This document shows, one piece after another, positions 35,858-44,178 of a DNA stretch of 64,000 nucleotides; the first letter of the stretch is position 1; each line of letters starts with the position of its first letter. The translations under genes were made by a program, and so were the position numbers. Origin of the DNA: Chitinophaga sp. CF418 (GTDB lineage: Bacteria > Bacteroidota > Bacteroidia > Chitinophagales > Chitinophagaceae); NCBI RefSeq assembly GCF_900142925.1, contig NZ_FRCN01000010.1:186001-250000 (forward strand). The letters are read 5' to 3'. The notes under the pieces are model-generated. The model was given only the letters and a program-made list of their open reading frames with translations, searched no databases and had not been told where the DNA came from.

Positions 35858-35988
35858 GTGTTGTATGTTTATTAAAGTTGTATCTGTGTAACCTGTTTTA
35901 GGTAATACTCATCATCGGCAGCGGCGAAGCAAAGTAACAGCCTGCTGCCCGCTCAATCAATGCACAAAACGAAGAAAAGCCTGGATGA

Positions 35989-36837
35989 TTAGCGGTACTT
36001 TCTCCTGTACGCTTTAGGAGAGATCTTTTCCGCTTTGGTGAAAAGCCTGGAGAAGTAAGCGTAGTCCTGGTATCCCAGTTCGATCGCTATTCTCTTAACT
36101 GTTTTGTTAGTATAGCTCAGCAGCCGTTTTGCTTCGATCATCACCATCTTCTGTATCCAGTAGCTTACGGTAAAACCTGAAGCCATTTTAACAGCTTCGT
36201 TCAGGTAAGGAGTGGACAGGTTCAGCGCATCAGCATAATCGGACGGCTTTTTCATGCGCTTATAACTGTGGAACAATAAGGCTTTGAACTGCCGGGTAAT
36301 CGTAATAGACCGGGCATCATGTTTTCCATCTGGGGCGATCACGCCTGCATATTCTTCAGCAAACAAGCCCGCCACCACTTCTATTAATCCTTTCTTTATA
36401 TAGGGCCTGACAACATTATCAGCAGTATGCTTCAATTCTTCATCCAGCAGGCTGATAACAGTATATAACTTACCTGCTTTTGCAACCGGAATAGCAGCCA
36501 CCGGCTGTGCAGCTGTGTAGCTCTCAAATGCCAGATGGTACACCTCATTCAGCTGTCCCGGCTCAACTGCTATTACCTGCATACCAGTATCTGACATAAC
36601 ATGCTGATGTAACTGTCCGGGGCCAATAAAATAAACTGCCGGCCCTTCGATCTCCATCTCTTTAAAATCCACTATCCACCTGCTGCTTCCACTCTTCTGA
36701 AAAATAAACAGGAAATGCTCGTTTCTGTGAGCAGTGCTGAATATCCCATTCTCTCCGGTATCGTTACTGCTGATCACCACAGCGCCATGCCTCTTCATAT
36801 CATCATTTATCAAAGCAGGAATAGCATCTTTATTCAT
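35989..36837 (-). CDS. AraC family transcriptional regulator
   Basis: A 282-residue AraC regulator: cupin-like N-terminus (about 15-150, VYFIGPGQLHQHV) and C-terminal HTH (YADALNLSTPYLNEAVKMASGFTVSYWI, IAIELGYQDYAYFSRLFTKAEKISPKAYR). I chose the ATG at 36837; the frame extends 11 residues further upstream with a basic stretch unlike the family. It lies upstream of the alpha/beta hydrolase in the same direction. Confidence 0.9.
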   Translation of the reverse strand: MNKDAIPALINDDMKRHGAVVISSNDTGENGIFSTAHRNEHFLFIFQKSGSSRWIVDFKEMEIEGPAVYFIGPGQLHQHVMSDTGMQVIAVEPGQLNEVYHLAFESYTAAQPVAAIPVAKAGKLYTVISLLDEELKHTADNVVRPYIKKGLIEVVAGLFAEEYAGVIAPDGKHDARSITITRQFKALLFHSYKRMKKPSDYADALNLSTPYLNEAVKMASGFTVSYWIQKMVMIEAKRLLSYTNKTVKRIAIELGYQDYAYFSRLFTKAEKISPKAYRRKYR

Positions 36838-37030
36838 GGATCGTTTTTTTGTACGTTTTGAACAATACAAAGGTGCGATAAGAAGGCCCCATGGATATTG
36901 CAGTTATTTCCCGAAGGATTGTTATTTTTTCAAGGTCCGGGAGGCGGGCTGTTGTGAAAATCGTCCACGGTCTCCGGAAATCCTGCCTGAGCATGAAACA
37001 CTATTACAGGAAGAGACCAGAATATAAATC

Positions 37031-37062
37031 TTGCTATATATAGCAGATTGTAACTATATTTA
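37031..37062 (+). promoter_or_regulatory. candidate promoter of the acyltransferase with an overlapping palindrome
   Basis: TTG at 37031-37033, 21 bp, then TATATTTA at 37055-37062, one base off the TAnnTTTG consensus. A perfect 14-bp palindrome (TGCTATATATAGCA, 37032-37045) overlaps the -33 element and could be an operator. The ATG follows at 37102. Confidence 0.5.
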
Positions 37063-37101
37063 TGTAAGAAAAAAGGGACTAAAGAATAACTTCTACAGAT
37101 T

Positions 37102-37845
37102 ATGAAATGGCTTAAGAATCTCCTGGCCAGGTTGTATGCCGCCTATGCATTGATCCTGTTTATCTGTACTATGCTGATCATGCTACTGCCCATGTGGCTG
37201 GTATCTCTGTTACCTTCTCCCCGCAACATTCGTTACTTTATGGCATTGGGCCGTGGCTGGATGCATGTTTATATGCCGCTGATATTTTGCCCTGTACGCA
37301 GAAAGGGGACAGAATATTTCAGGTCAAAAGAGCCCTACATCATCGTTTGCAATCATAACTCGATGATGGATATCCCCACTACTACCTATGCCATTCCGGC
37401 CGGCAGTAAAAGTCTGGGCAAAAAGGAGATGGAAAAGACACCCATCTTCGGCATCATGTATAAGGTGGGTACCGTGCTTGTGAACAGGCATGACCCCGAA
37501 AGCCGTAAAGGAAGCGTGCTGGAAATGAAAAAGGTGTTACACGAAGGTATACACATGCTATTATATCCTGAAGGTACCCGCAATAAGACAGACCAGCCCC
37601 TCAAATCCTTTTATGACGGCGCCTTTACCCTGGCCATTGAAACCGGGCGCCCCATCCTGCCGGCAGTTATTTTTAATACCCGGAAGATATTACCTCCGGG
37701 CAAGATCTTTTATGCCCTTCCTCATGCCATAGATATCCATTTTCTGCCTCCTATACATCCGGAAGGACTGGATCTGGCAGATACGGAATTACTCAAAGAA
37801 AGGGTGTTTAAAACGATGTGGGAGCATATTGAACAACACTGGTAA
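37102..37845 (+). CDS. 1-acyl-glycerol-3-phosphate acyltransferase (PlsC-like)
   Basis: A 247-residue membrane-associated acyltransferase. An N-terminal hydrophobic segment (about 12-38) anchors it. The catalytic HX4D motif is H85-N-S-M-M-D90 and the substrate motif is YPEGTRN (about 155-161). It adds the second acyl chain to lysophosphatidic acid in phospholipid synthesis, or acts in a related lipid step. Monocistronic, with a likely promoter at 37031-37062. Confidence 0.9.
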   Translation: MKWLKNLLARLYAAYALILFICTMLIMLLPMWLVSLLPSPRNIRYFMALGRGWMHVYMPLIFCPVRRKGTEYFRSKEPYIIVCNHNSMMDIPTTTYAIPAGSKSLGKKEMEKTPIFGIMYKVGTVLVNRHDPESRKGSVLEMKKVLHEGIHMLLYPEGTRNKTDQPLKSFYDGAFTLAIETGRPILPAVIFNTRKILPPGKIFYALPHAIDIHFLPPIHPEGLDLADTELLKERVFKTMWEHIEQHW

Positions 37846-38329
37846 CAGGTACCTATAACGGGCGGGGTTAGAAGATTGCGTCCATTATTAATTCCCGGGG
37901 TTGCCCCCGGCTACAATCACAAGGCAGCTCCGAAGCCTATTACGTTTTGTTGAAATGCCAGGGATCGTTGCTAATCCCCGGGATTAAAATCGTGATACTA
38001 TTTTATCGCTTGTTCTACGCTTTACCTCTGCTTCTTCTCCGCGTCTTCGTTGCTTCTTCTCTGCTTGTTCGCTCAAGAAAAAAGCGCTTATAAAAATTCA
38101 ATAAACTGAAATTCAATCAGTTGATATTTTCATTAAGCATTTTGAGCTCAAAAAACCGTGTTAAAAAAGTATCAGGATATCATTTCATTCAACAACGTAT
38201 TCAACAAAACACCGTATTCAACAAAACGTAACAGGCACCTTCAGGAGCCTGGTGTTTGCAGCCCGGAGGTGATAACCCCGGGGATTCCAGACGGGTGCAT
38301 GCCCGGGAACGAAACGGGTGCCCCGGACG
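37846..38329. repeat. repeat-rich intergenic region (REP-like hairpins and an 11-bp tandem repeat)
   Basis: 484 bp with no convincing gene. From left to right: a 6-bp perfect hairpin CCGGGG-TTGC-CCCCGG near 37893, a short AGGC/GCCT hairpin over the AGCTCCGAA loop, a second palindromic element AATCCCCGGGATT near 37973, then six tandem 11-bp units at 38008-38073 (consensus GCTTCTTCTCY, best units at 38030 and 38052), and several further GC-rich hairpins at 38231-38330 (CAGGC...GCCTG, CCCGG repeats) next to the lptD stop. It probably terminates the converging transcripts of the acyltransferase and lptD and carries dispersed genomic repeats. Confidence 0.65.
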
Positions 38330-41116
38330 TTATAAATCGTAGAACGTTCGCGACCTGTTAAGACGGAGGTCACGGAGAATACCGGATTTCGGACTGATAG
38401 TAATACTGAACTGACGGTAGGTACCGATCGGGATCAGGTTGATAGACATCTGCCAGCAGTGCAGGTCACGTGAAATGTACACGTTCGTATAAGCCAGCTT
38501 ATTATCAATAAAGTTATAACCACTGTTCACCCCTATCTTCCACTTAGGCGTCAGGCTGAAATCACCGTTAAAGGCGAGGTACTGGGTAATGGTCTTTACC
38601 ACACCTCCCGAATCAGGGATGATACCTTTAGTATAGGTTAAGCTATAGGAAAGGTCCAGTTTCCACGGAATATCAAAATCCACGTATTCTCCCGGGTTCT
38701 TTCTGATAGCCTGTAGCTGACGTTGTTGCGCCTGGAAGGCAGCATCGTTGCTCTGCTCATTCTCAAGATTCTGGATTTCCTGTTCTTTTTGTTTGCTTTT
38801 CTTGTCGGACGACTGGAAAGAGGTGCTCAACGCAACATTCGCACTGGTAAGGCGGCCTAAACTGAATTGACCTTCCTGCCACACAAATCTGTCTAACCTC
38901 CTTCCCCTGGCATTTACTGCATATGGATCGATAGTACCGCCTGCTGTGATATTCAGTTTATCAAAGAGGTTAGTACGGGCATAAATATTAAAATTGGACA
39001 ATTTGAAGCTGTCTGCCAAGAAGTTATAGGAGCCATTGATTCCAAAACCATCCAGCAGTTTGATCTTTTTCTCCTTATTGGCAGAGGTATCCTTTTTCGA
39101 GAACACCTTCATTTCGAGATTGTTATCCAATCCAAAGGAAATAGATGCAGACCTTCCTTCTGAAGGAACGCCGACGGAGGAACTGGTGAAATATGACTGC
39201 CTCACTATCTGGGTATCCGCAGTGTATTGCAAATTATAGTAAGCGTTTTTCGCAAGATCAGGCGCGAGGGAGGCGCTAATGGTTGGTCTCATGACGTGCC
39301 TGATAGCCTTGATCTTTGAATTCTTGCCAAACTGGTACATACCATACAGGGCGGTAGACAATGATACGCCCGCACTGGCCTGTCTGGCAGCAAAAAAGCC
39401 TGACTCGTAGGTAGTATCTATACCTCCCAGTGAATCGATACTAATACGTTTCGACCCATTCCATTTCCTTATCGTCTTCTTGGTAAACCAATATTCCGAA
39501 AAACTTATCGACGGAGAAAAGGTGAAATTTTTAAATACCGGTATGGAGAAGGAAATAGGAATAGCGTGTTTCACACCCGACTGTAACGCGTCAAACATCC
39601 TTGACTTACCGAATACAGAATCCTTAAAGGTTACACTGTTATTCAGGGTACCATTATAGCCTATCCCCAGTTTATGATACCATTTGGCCTTGCCCACCAC
39701 TTCTTTCGGTTGGAAAGGATAGATGGTATTCATCGTAAAGGTGGCAGACGGGAATGATATATTGACGTCGCGGGTGGTCAGGTTCTGTGAGTGCGTAAGG
39801 CTGGAGGTAAAGTTGAATGGTTTTCCCTGCCAGCTTTTCGAGAAACTGATGGACGATCCCAGGTTATTGTTCACACGGGAAGAGTAATCATACACGTTGA
39901 AAGTATTATAGCTGGACGTACCAAAGTTTACACTGGCCCCGAAAGTAACACCAGGACGCGCCTTACTGTCCATACTATGGTTCCAGGTAACGCGGAAGTC
40001 ACGTGACCGGCTAAACTCACTTTTAACGGATGGGTCTCCAAAACGGGTATTGGAAAAACTCAGCGTCATACCACCATTATAATGGTAGCGTTTCCGGTAG
40101 GTAGGACTGGCCGTGAGGGACCAGCTACCGTAGGAGTAGATCTCACCACGCATGGTCAGGTCGAAATTATCGCCCAGACCTATATAATAACCGCCATTTT
40201 CCAGGCCCATCCCCTTCTGTGCGTTCACGACATAGCCGGGCACCAGGATACCGGACTGTTGTCCGTGGGTGATAGGGAAGATGGCAAATGGTATAAATAA
40301 TGGTGTAGGTACGCCTTCTATCTCCAGGTTGGCCGGACCGGAGATTACCAGTTTATCCGGTATTACCTTGATCTTTCTGGCCCTGAACTGGAAGTGGGGG
40401 GTGTCCAGGTTACAGGTAGTATATCCATTCCTGAAACCGAAGATGCTGTTGTCAGGCTCGCGTTTGGTCTGCTCACTGGCCACAAAGCCTTCCCCATATT
40501 GTGAACGGGTATTGTAGATCTTTGCCCGTTGTGTGGTAATATTATATCTGAGTGTATCAGAGTCGAAGGCCTGGCCGTTATCATCCAGCTGCGGACGGCC
40601 ATATGGCTTTCCGGCAGTATCCTGGGCGGTGGTCGCCTCCATGATACCTGTAGCCTGGGTATAGTTCATACGTTCTGCAGAAAGGCTCGTTTTCTTATAC
40701 TTGGTATTGGCGGTACCATAAAAATAAAAACGTTTATCCGGCACTACGAGAACGATCGAATCCTTAGCTTTATAGGTGATAGGAGCATCCAGACTATCTT
40801 TGGAGAGTTTAGGGACAAACATACTGTCAGTACCTGTATAATCCGTTGACACCGGAACACTGTCGGGCGCCTCCTCAGGCACCGCAACTGGCCTTAATGT
40901 TGTATCTTTTCCCCGTGAAGAAGTATCAGTTCCGGGAATGGGCACCGTATCTTTTGGCACGCCATCTGTGAAACTTTTGTTAAAACTCTCATAGGCATCT
41001 GGCGCGGGCGTTGCGACAGCTGTTATTATGAAGGGAATGACAATTAATATACCGGCAAAAACCAGGTATATCTGTCGCAAAAACTTTTTATAATTATTTT
41101 TGTGATTCAGGTGCAT
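38330..41116 (-). CDS. lptD: LPS-assembly outer-membrane protein LptD-like
   Basis: A 928-residue outer-membrane protein that should place lipopolysaccharide in the outer leaflet together with LptE. Order: hydrophobic export segment (about 12-34), a Pro/Asp/Thr/Ser-rich linker, a periplasmic OstA/LptA-like jelly-roll (about 130-260, with AERMNYTQATGIMEA), a conserved FIPFAIFPITHGQQSGILVPGY signature where the barrel begins, and a long C-terminal barrel. A -7-like TAGGTTTG box on the minus strand (41131-41138) lies 15-22 bp before the start. It is divergent from the amidase; with the MCE and OstA-like genes next door it forms an envelope-building cluster. Confidence 0.93.
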   Translation of the reverse strand: MHLNHKNNYKKFLRQIYLVFAGILIVIPFIITAVATPAPDAYESFNKSFTDGVPKDTVPIPGTDTSSRGKDTTLRPVAVPEEAPDSVPVSTDYTGTDSMFVPKLSKDSLDAPITYKAKDSIVLVVPDKRFYFYGTANTKYKKTSLSAERMNYTQATGIMEATTAQDTAGKPYGRPQLDDNGQAFDSDTLRYNITTQRAKIYNTRSQYGEGFVASEQTKREPDNSIFGFRNGYTTCNLDTPHFQFRARKIKVIPDKLVISGPANLEIEGVPTPLFIPFAIFPITHGQQSGILVPGYVVNAQKGMGLENGGYYIGLGDNFDLTMRGEIYSYGSWSLTASPTYRKRYHYNGGMTLSFSNTRFGDPSVKSEFSRSRDFRVTWNHSMDSKARPGVTFGASVNFGTSSYNTFNVYDYSSRVNNNLGSSISFSKSWQGKPFNFTSSLTHSQNLTTRDVNISFPSATFTMNTIYPFQPKEVVGKAKWYHKLGIGYNGTLNNSVTFKDSVFGKSRMFDALQSGVKHAIPISFSIPVFKNFTFSPSISFSEYWFTKKTIRKWNGSKRISIDSLGGIDTTYESGFFAARQASAGVSLSTALYGMYQFGKNSKIKAIRHVMRPTISASLAPDLAKNAYYNLQYTADTQIVRQSYFTSSSVGVPSEGRSASISFGLDNNLEMKVFSKKDTSANKEKKIKLLDGFGINGSYNFLADSFKLSNFNIYARTNLFDKLNITAGGTIDPYAVNARGRRLDRFVWQEGQFSLGRLTSANVALSTSFQSSDKKSKQKEQEIQNLENEQSNDAAFQAQQRQLQAIRKNPGEYVDFDIPWKLDLSYSLTYTKGIIPDSGGVVKTITQYLAFNGDFSLTPKWKIGVNSGYNFIDNKLAYTNVYISRDLHCWQMSINLIPIGTYRQFSITISPKSGILRDLRLNRSRTFYDL

Positions 41117-41177
41117 GTGTTAAGCGGGCACAAACCTACATGTTTTTAGACAAATTATTATCAATTGTAAAACGAAA

Positions 41178-41315
41178 ATGAGTGCCAGGCCAAACAAGCA
41201 TACGGTCATTTATCACGACCAAAATACGAACGACAATCTAACGGTCAAAGCAGTAGCTGCGATCTTTAAACAATTTAACATACTACTAACGCCCATAAAT
41301 TATAATAAAAACTGA
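41178..41315 (+). CDS. candidate 45-residue small protein upstream of the amidase
   Basis: An open frame of 45 codons plus stop (begins MSARPNKHTVIYHDQ, ends INYNKN) whose TGA lies 3 bases before the amidase ATG, as in an operon. The C-terminal part LTVKAVAAIFKQFNILL could form an amphipathic helix. No family is known to me, and the AT-rich leader could hold such a frame by chance, so this is a candidate only; it could also be a leader peptide for the amidase. Confidence 0.3.
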   Translation: MSARPNKHTVIYHDQNTNDNLTVKAVAAIFKQFNILLTPINYNKN

Positions 41316-41318
41316 GTC

Positions 41319-42974
41319 ATGCGCTGGAACCGATTTTGGATCTTTTTTGGATGTGCCATCTTTTTAGGGACTATCCTTCTTTATGCAACGAACCGAACTG
41401 TCATTGGAAAAAAGCAAAATCCTCCCCTCAGAACTATCGTCATTGATCCTGGCCATAGTGCCCAGACTCCGGGCGCCCGGGGTAAATATTCCACCGAAGA
41501 GGAAGTTGTGCTGGATGTAGCGATGCAGCTGGGAAAGCTGATTGAAGCAAATATGAAGGATGTACGTGTAGTGTATACGCGTAAAACCAGGAATGCCCTG
41601 GGTTCCACCCTTCGTGCCGATCTGAATGAAAGGGCGATCATCGCTAACAGGGAAAAAGGAGATCTTTTTATCTCAATTCACTGTAACTCAGCAGGGCCGA
41701 CCCGCCGGGTTACTGGTTACAAAACCGTATACGCTAAAAAAGGTAAGCGTAAAGTACCGGTGAAAAGGGCTATCTACGCCACTTCTCCCAGTACCGCCCA
41801 GGGTACCGAAACTTATGTATGGGCTACCGGAAAGAACAATGCCAAGACAGAATCTCTGAAAGAAAGCTCCGTGATCATGCTGGACGCCAATTCCGAAGAT
41901 GCCAATTCCGTACTGGATATGTCTGATCCTGAAACCTTTATATTATTAAATACACTCCGCAACGCCTACTTTGACCAGAGCCTCCGCCTGTCTACCCTCA
42001 TTGAAGATGAATTCTCCAGTGTAGGCCGTATCAGCCGTGGCGCCCGCCAGCGTGATGAAAAAGGTATCTGGGTACTCCAGGCCACCGCTATGCCAAGCGT
42101 ACTGGTGGAACTGGGCTTTATCAGCAATCCTGAAGAGGAAGACTACCTGAACTCAGCCTCCGGTCAGCAGGAAGCAGCTAACTGTATATTTAAGGCTATC
42201 AAACGCTATAAAGATGAACTGGGCCGTTACAGCACTCCGGAAGACCGCCAGGTTGCTCCGGCAACAGAACAGTCAAACGTTGAGGCTACTCCGATCAGCT
42301 ATAATACGCCAAGGTCAAGGAATAATTCCAGGAAGCCCGCTGTGACCACAAAACCGCAGGCAACTACCGGAACTGCCACCCGCCAGGTAGCATCGTCCGA
42401 TAAATCAGACAGGCCAGCAGCTAAAAATCCATATAAATATGATGTGCAACTGCTGGTCAGCGACAAAAAGTACACCCGCGACGCTGCCATCTTTAATAAA
42501 CTGAGAGGTACCATCCGGAAGGAGCAGGTCGTGATGAACAGTAGAAAAGTAAATAAATATAAATACATCTGGGGCAGTTTTAAGTCCCATTCTGAAGCCA
42601 CTGCTGCTTTGCGTCAAGCAAAGCAGCTTGGCTTCAGGAAAGCTACGCTGATGGGCCAGGACAATGAAGAGGTACAGCTGGCCGCCGCCAAATCCTCCGT
42701 GCGCACCTCCATCCCCAAGGTCAGTTTCAGATATGACGTACAGTTGCTGGTCACCGATAAGAGATACACACGCAGCGCTACTATTTTCAAGGACTTACGG
42801 GGCACTATCATCCGTGAAACTGTCGTAATCAACCGCAAATCCCTGAATAAATATGTATGGGTGAACTTCAAAACTGAAAAGGAAGCCACTGCTGCACTCA
42901 GCAAAGCTAAAAAAGCAGGATTCTGGAATGCTTCCCTCGTGTCCGCAGATAACAACCGTATCGCCAGCCGCTAA
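41319..42974 (+). CDS. N-acetylmuramoyl-L-alanine amidase with two SPOR-like repeats
   Basis: A 551-residue zinc amidase that cleaves the peptide stem from peptidoglycan, likely in cell division or turnover. An N-terminal membrane anchor or signal (about 7-24) leads into Amidase_3 (about 38-295): H46 in DPGHSA, a Glu in the STEEEV turn (60-62), H121 in SIHCNSAG and E264 in LVELGFIS. After a Ser/Thr/Pro linker come two homologous C-terminal modules (374-446 and 472-543), each YDVQLLVxDKxYTRxAxIFxxLRGTI...ATAAL, which look like SPOR-type peptidoglycan-binding domains. It starts 3 bases after a candidate small ORF. Confidence 0.92.
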   Translation: MRWNRFWIFFGCAIFLGTILLYATNRTVIGKKQNPPLRTIVIDPGHSAQTPGARGKYSTEEEVVLDVAMQLGKLIEANMKDVRVVYTRKTRNALGSTLRADLNERAIIANREKGDLFISIHCNSAGPTRRVTGYKTVYAKKGKRKVPVKRAIYATSPSTAQGTETYVWATGKNNAKTESLKESSVIMLDANSEDANSVLDMSDPETFILLNTLRNAYFDQSLRLSTLIEDEFSSVGRISRGARQRDEKGIWVLQATAMPSVLVELGFISNPEEEDYLNSASGQQEAANCIFKAIKRYKDELGRYSTPEDRQVAPATEQSNVEATPISYNTPRSRNNSRKPAVTTKPQATTGTATRQVASSDKSDRPAAKNPYKYDVQLLVSDKKYTRDAAIFNKLRGTIRKEQVVMNSRKVNKYKYIWGSFKSHSEATAALRQAKQLGFRKATLMGQDNEEVQLAAAKSSVRTSIPKVSFRYDVQLLVTDKRYTRSATIFKDLRGTIIRETVVINRKSLNKYVWVNFKTEKEATAALSKAKKAGFWNASLVSADNNRIASR

Positions 42975-43129
42975 GAGCCCCGCAAGGATAATTAACCCGA
43001 TATTACCCCCTACCCCACCATCTCCTTTAATATATTACCCACTTTTTCTGCTGAAAAGCTGCATATTTGTCTGCCGTTAAAAGAACAGGTAGCCGGATTC
43101 CGTATCCGCACCAGGGAGCAGGACCATGA

Positions 43130-43158
43130 TTGCCCGCAACCTTTTTTGATTATTTTTG
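43130..43158 (+). promoter_or_regulatory. promoter of the MCE-OstA-NhaA operon
   Basis: TTG at 43130-43132, 18 bp, then a perfect TATTTTTG -7 box (TAnnTTTG) at 43151-43158. Transcription would start just before the ATG at 43180, which decides against the in-frame TTG-type start at 43156. Confidence 0.6.
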
Positions 43159-43179
43159 CAGCAACGTATAACGTATTCT

Positions 43180-44178
43180 ATGTTTAAAGTATCAAACGAA
43201 ACCAAAGTAGGCGTTCTTGCAGCCGTCTCGATTGCTATGCTGATTTTGGGTTTTAATTTGTTAAAGGGTAAAAGCCTTTTTTCAAGAAGTAAGAAAATTT
43301 ATGCCGTATATACCCAGGTAAATGGTCTTCAGCCTTCTAACACTGTACAGGTAAATGGTCTTGTAGTAGGTAGCGTATCAAACCTGGAAATTATGGATAA
43401 GAATGCCGGGCGGATATTGGTTGAACTCAGGATCACCAAAAAAGTCGATATCCCTCAGAACTCTGTAGCGCGTATTGCCAGCGATCTCTTAGGCTCTAAA
43501 ACTGTACAGATTGACTTTGGTAACGCGAATGCCTATCTTGAGGATGGTGATACCATTTATGCTGCTGTAGACGGCTCTATCACCGATGCACTCAAGGAAC
43601 AGCTAAGCCCATTGGTGAAAAAACTGGAGGTAACGCTTGGATCTGTGGATTCAGTGCTTCTTACTGTAAACTCCATCTTCGATCCCGGCACCAAAGGGAA
43701 TCTCCGTGAAGCTATCGCTCACCTGAATACCACCATGAGCAATTTCACCCGTACTTCCGCTTCCCTGAACAATATGCTGGATCCTCAGCACGGGAACGTA
43801 AAAGCTACGTTTGATAACCTGGAAGCGCTGACAGCCAACCTGAAAAATAATAACGACAAGATTAACGCCATCCTGGGCAATGCGGAAAAAACAACTGCAG
43901 CCCTGGCTAATGGTCAGCTCGATAAAACATTGCTGGAAATGCAGCAAATGGTGGCACGCCTGAACGAAACAATTGCTAAACTAAACAATACGGATGGGTC
44001 TATCGGTTTGATGCTGAACGACAAGAAAGCATATAATAACCTCCAAAGTTCGCTCGGTAACCTGAACAAATTACTGGAAGATCTGCGCGTAAACCCAAAG
44101 CGTTACGTGCATTTCTCACTGTTTGGCAAAAAGTCCAAAGTACAGCCCATACCATCTGATACCGCTAAGGCACTATGA
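43180..44178 (+). CDS. MCE/MlaD family protein
   Basis: A 332-residue protein with a single N-terminal membrane helix (about 10-28, GVLAAVSIAMLILGFNLLKG) and the MCE domain right after it (about 35-115, YAVYTQVNGLQPSNTVQVNGLVVGSV). The C-terminal half is a long helical region with coiled-coil character, as in MlaD/Mce proteins that form periplasmic lipid-transfer tunnels. Its ABC partners are not in this window. It overlaps the next gene by 4 bases (ATGA at 44175-44178), so translation is coupled to the OstA-like gene. Confidence 0.92.
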   Translation: MFKVSNETKVGVLAAVSIAMLILGFNLLKGKSLFSRSKKIYAVYTQVNGLQPSNTVQVNGLVVGSVSNLEIMDKNAGRILVELRITKKVDIPQNSVARIASDLLGSKTVQIDFGNANAYLEDGDTIYAAVDGSITDALKEQLSPLVKKLEVTLGSVDSVLLTVNSIFDPGTKGNLREAIAHLNTTMSNFTRTSASLNNMLDPQHGNVKATFDNLEALTANLKNNNDKINAILGNAEKTTAALANGQLDKTLLEMQQMVARLNETIAKLNNTDGSIGLMLNDKKAYNNLQSSLGNLNKLLEDLRVNPKRYVHFSLFGKKSKVQPIPSDTAKAL

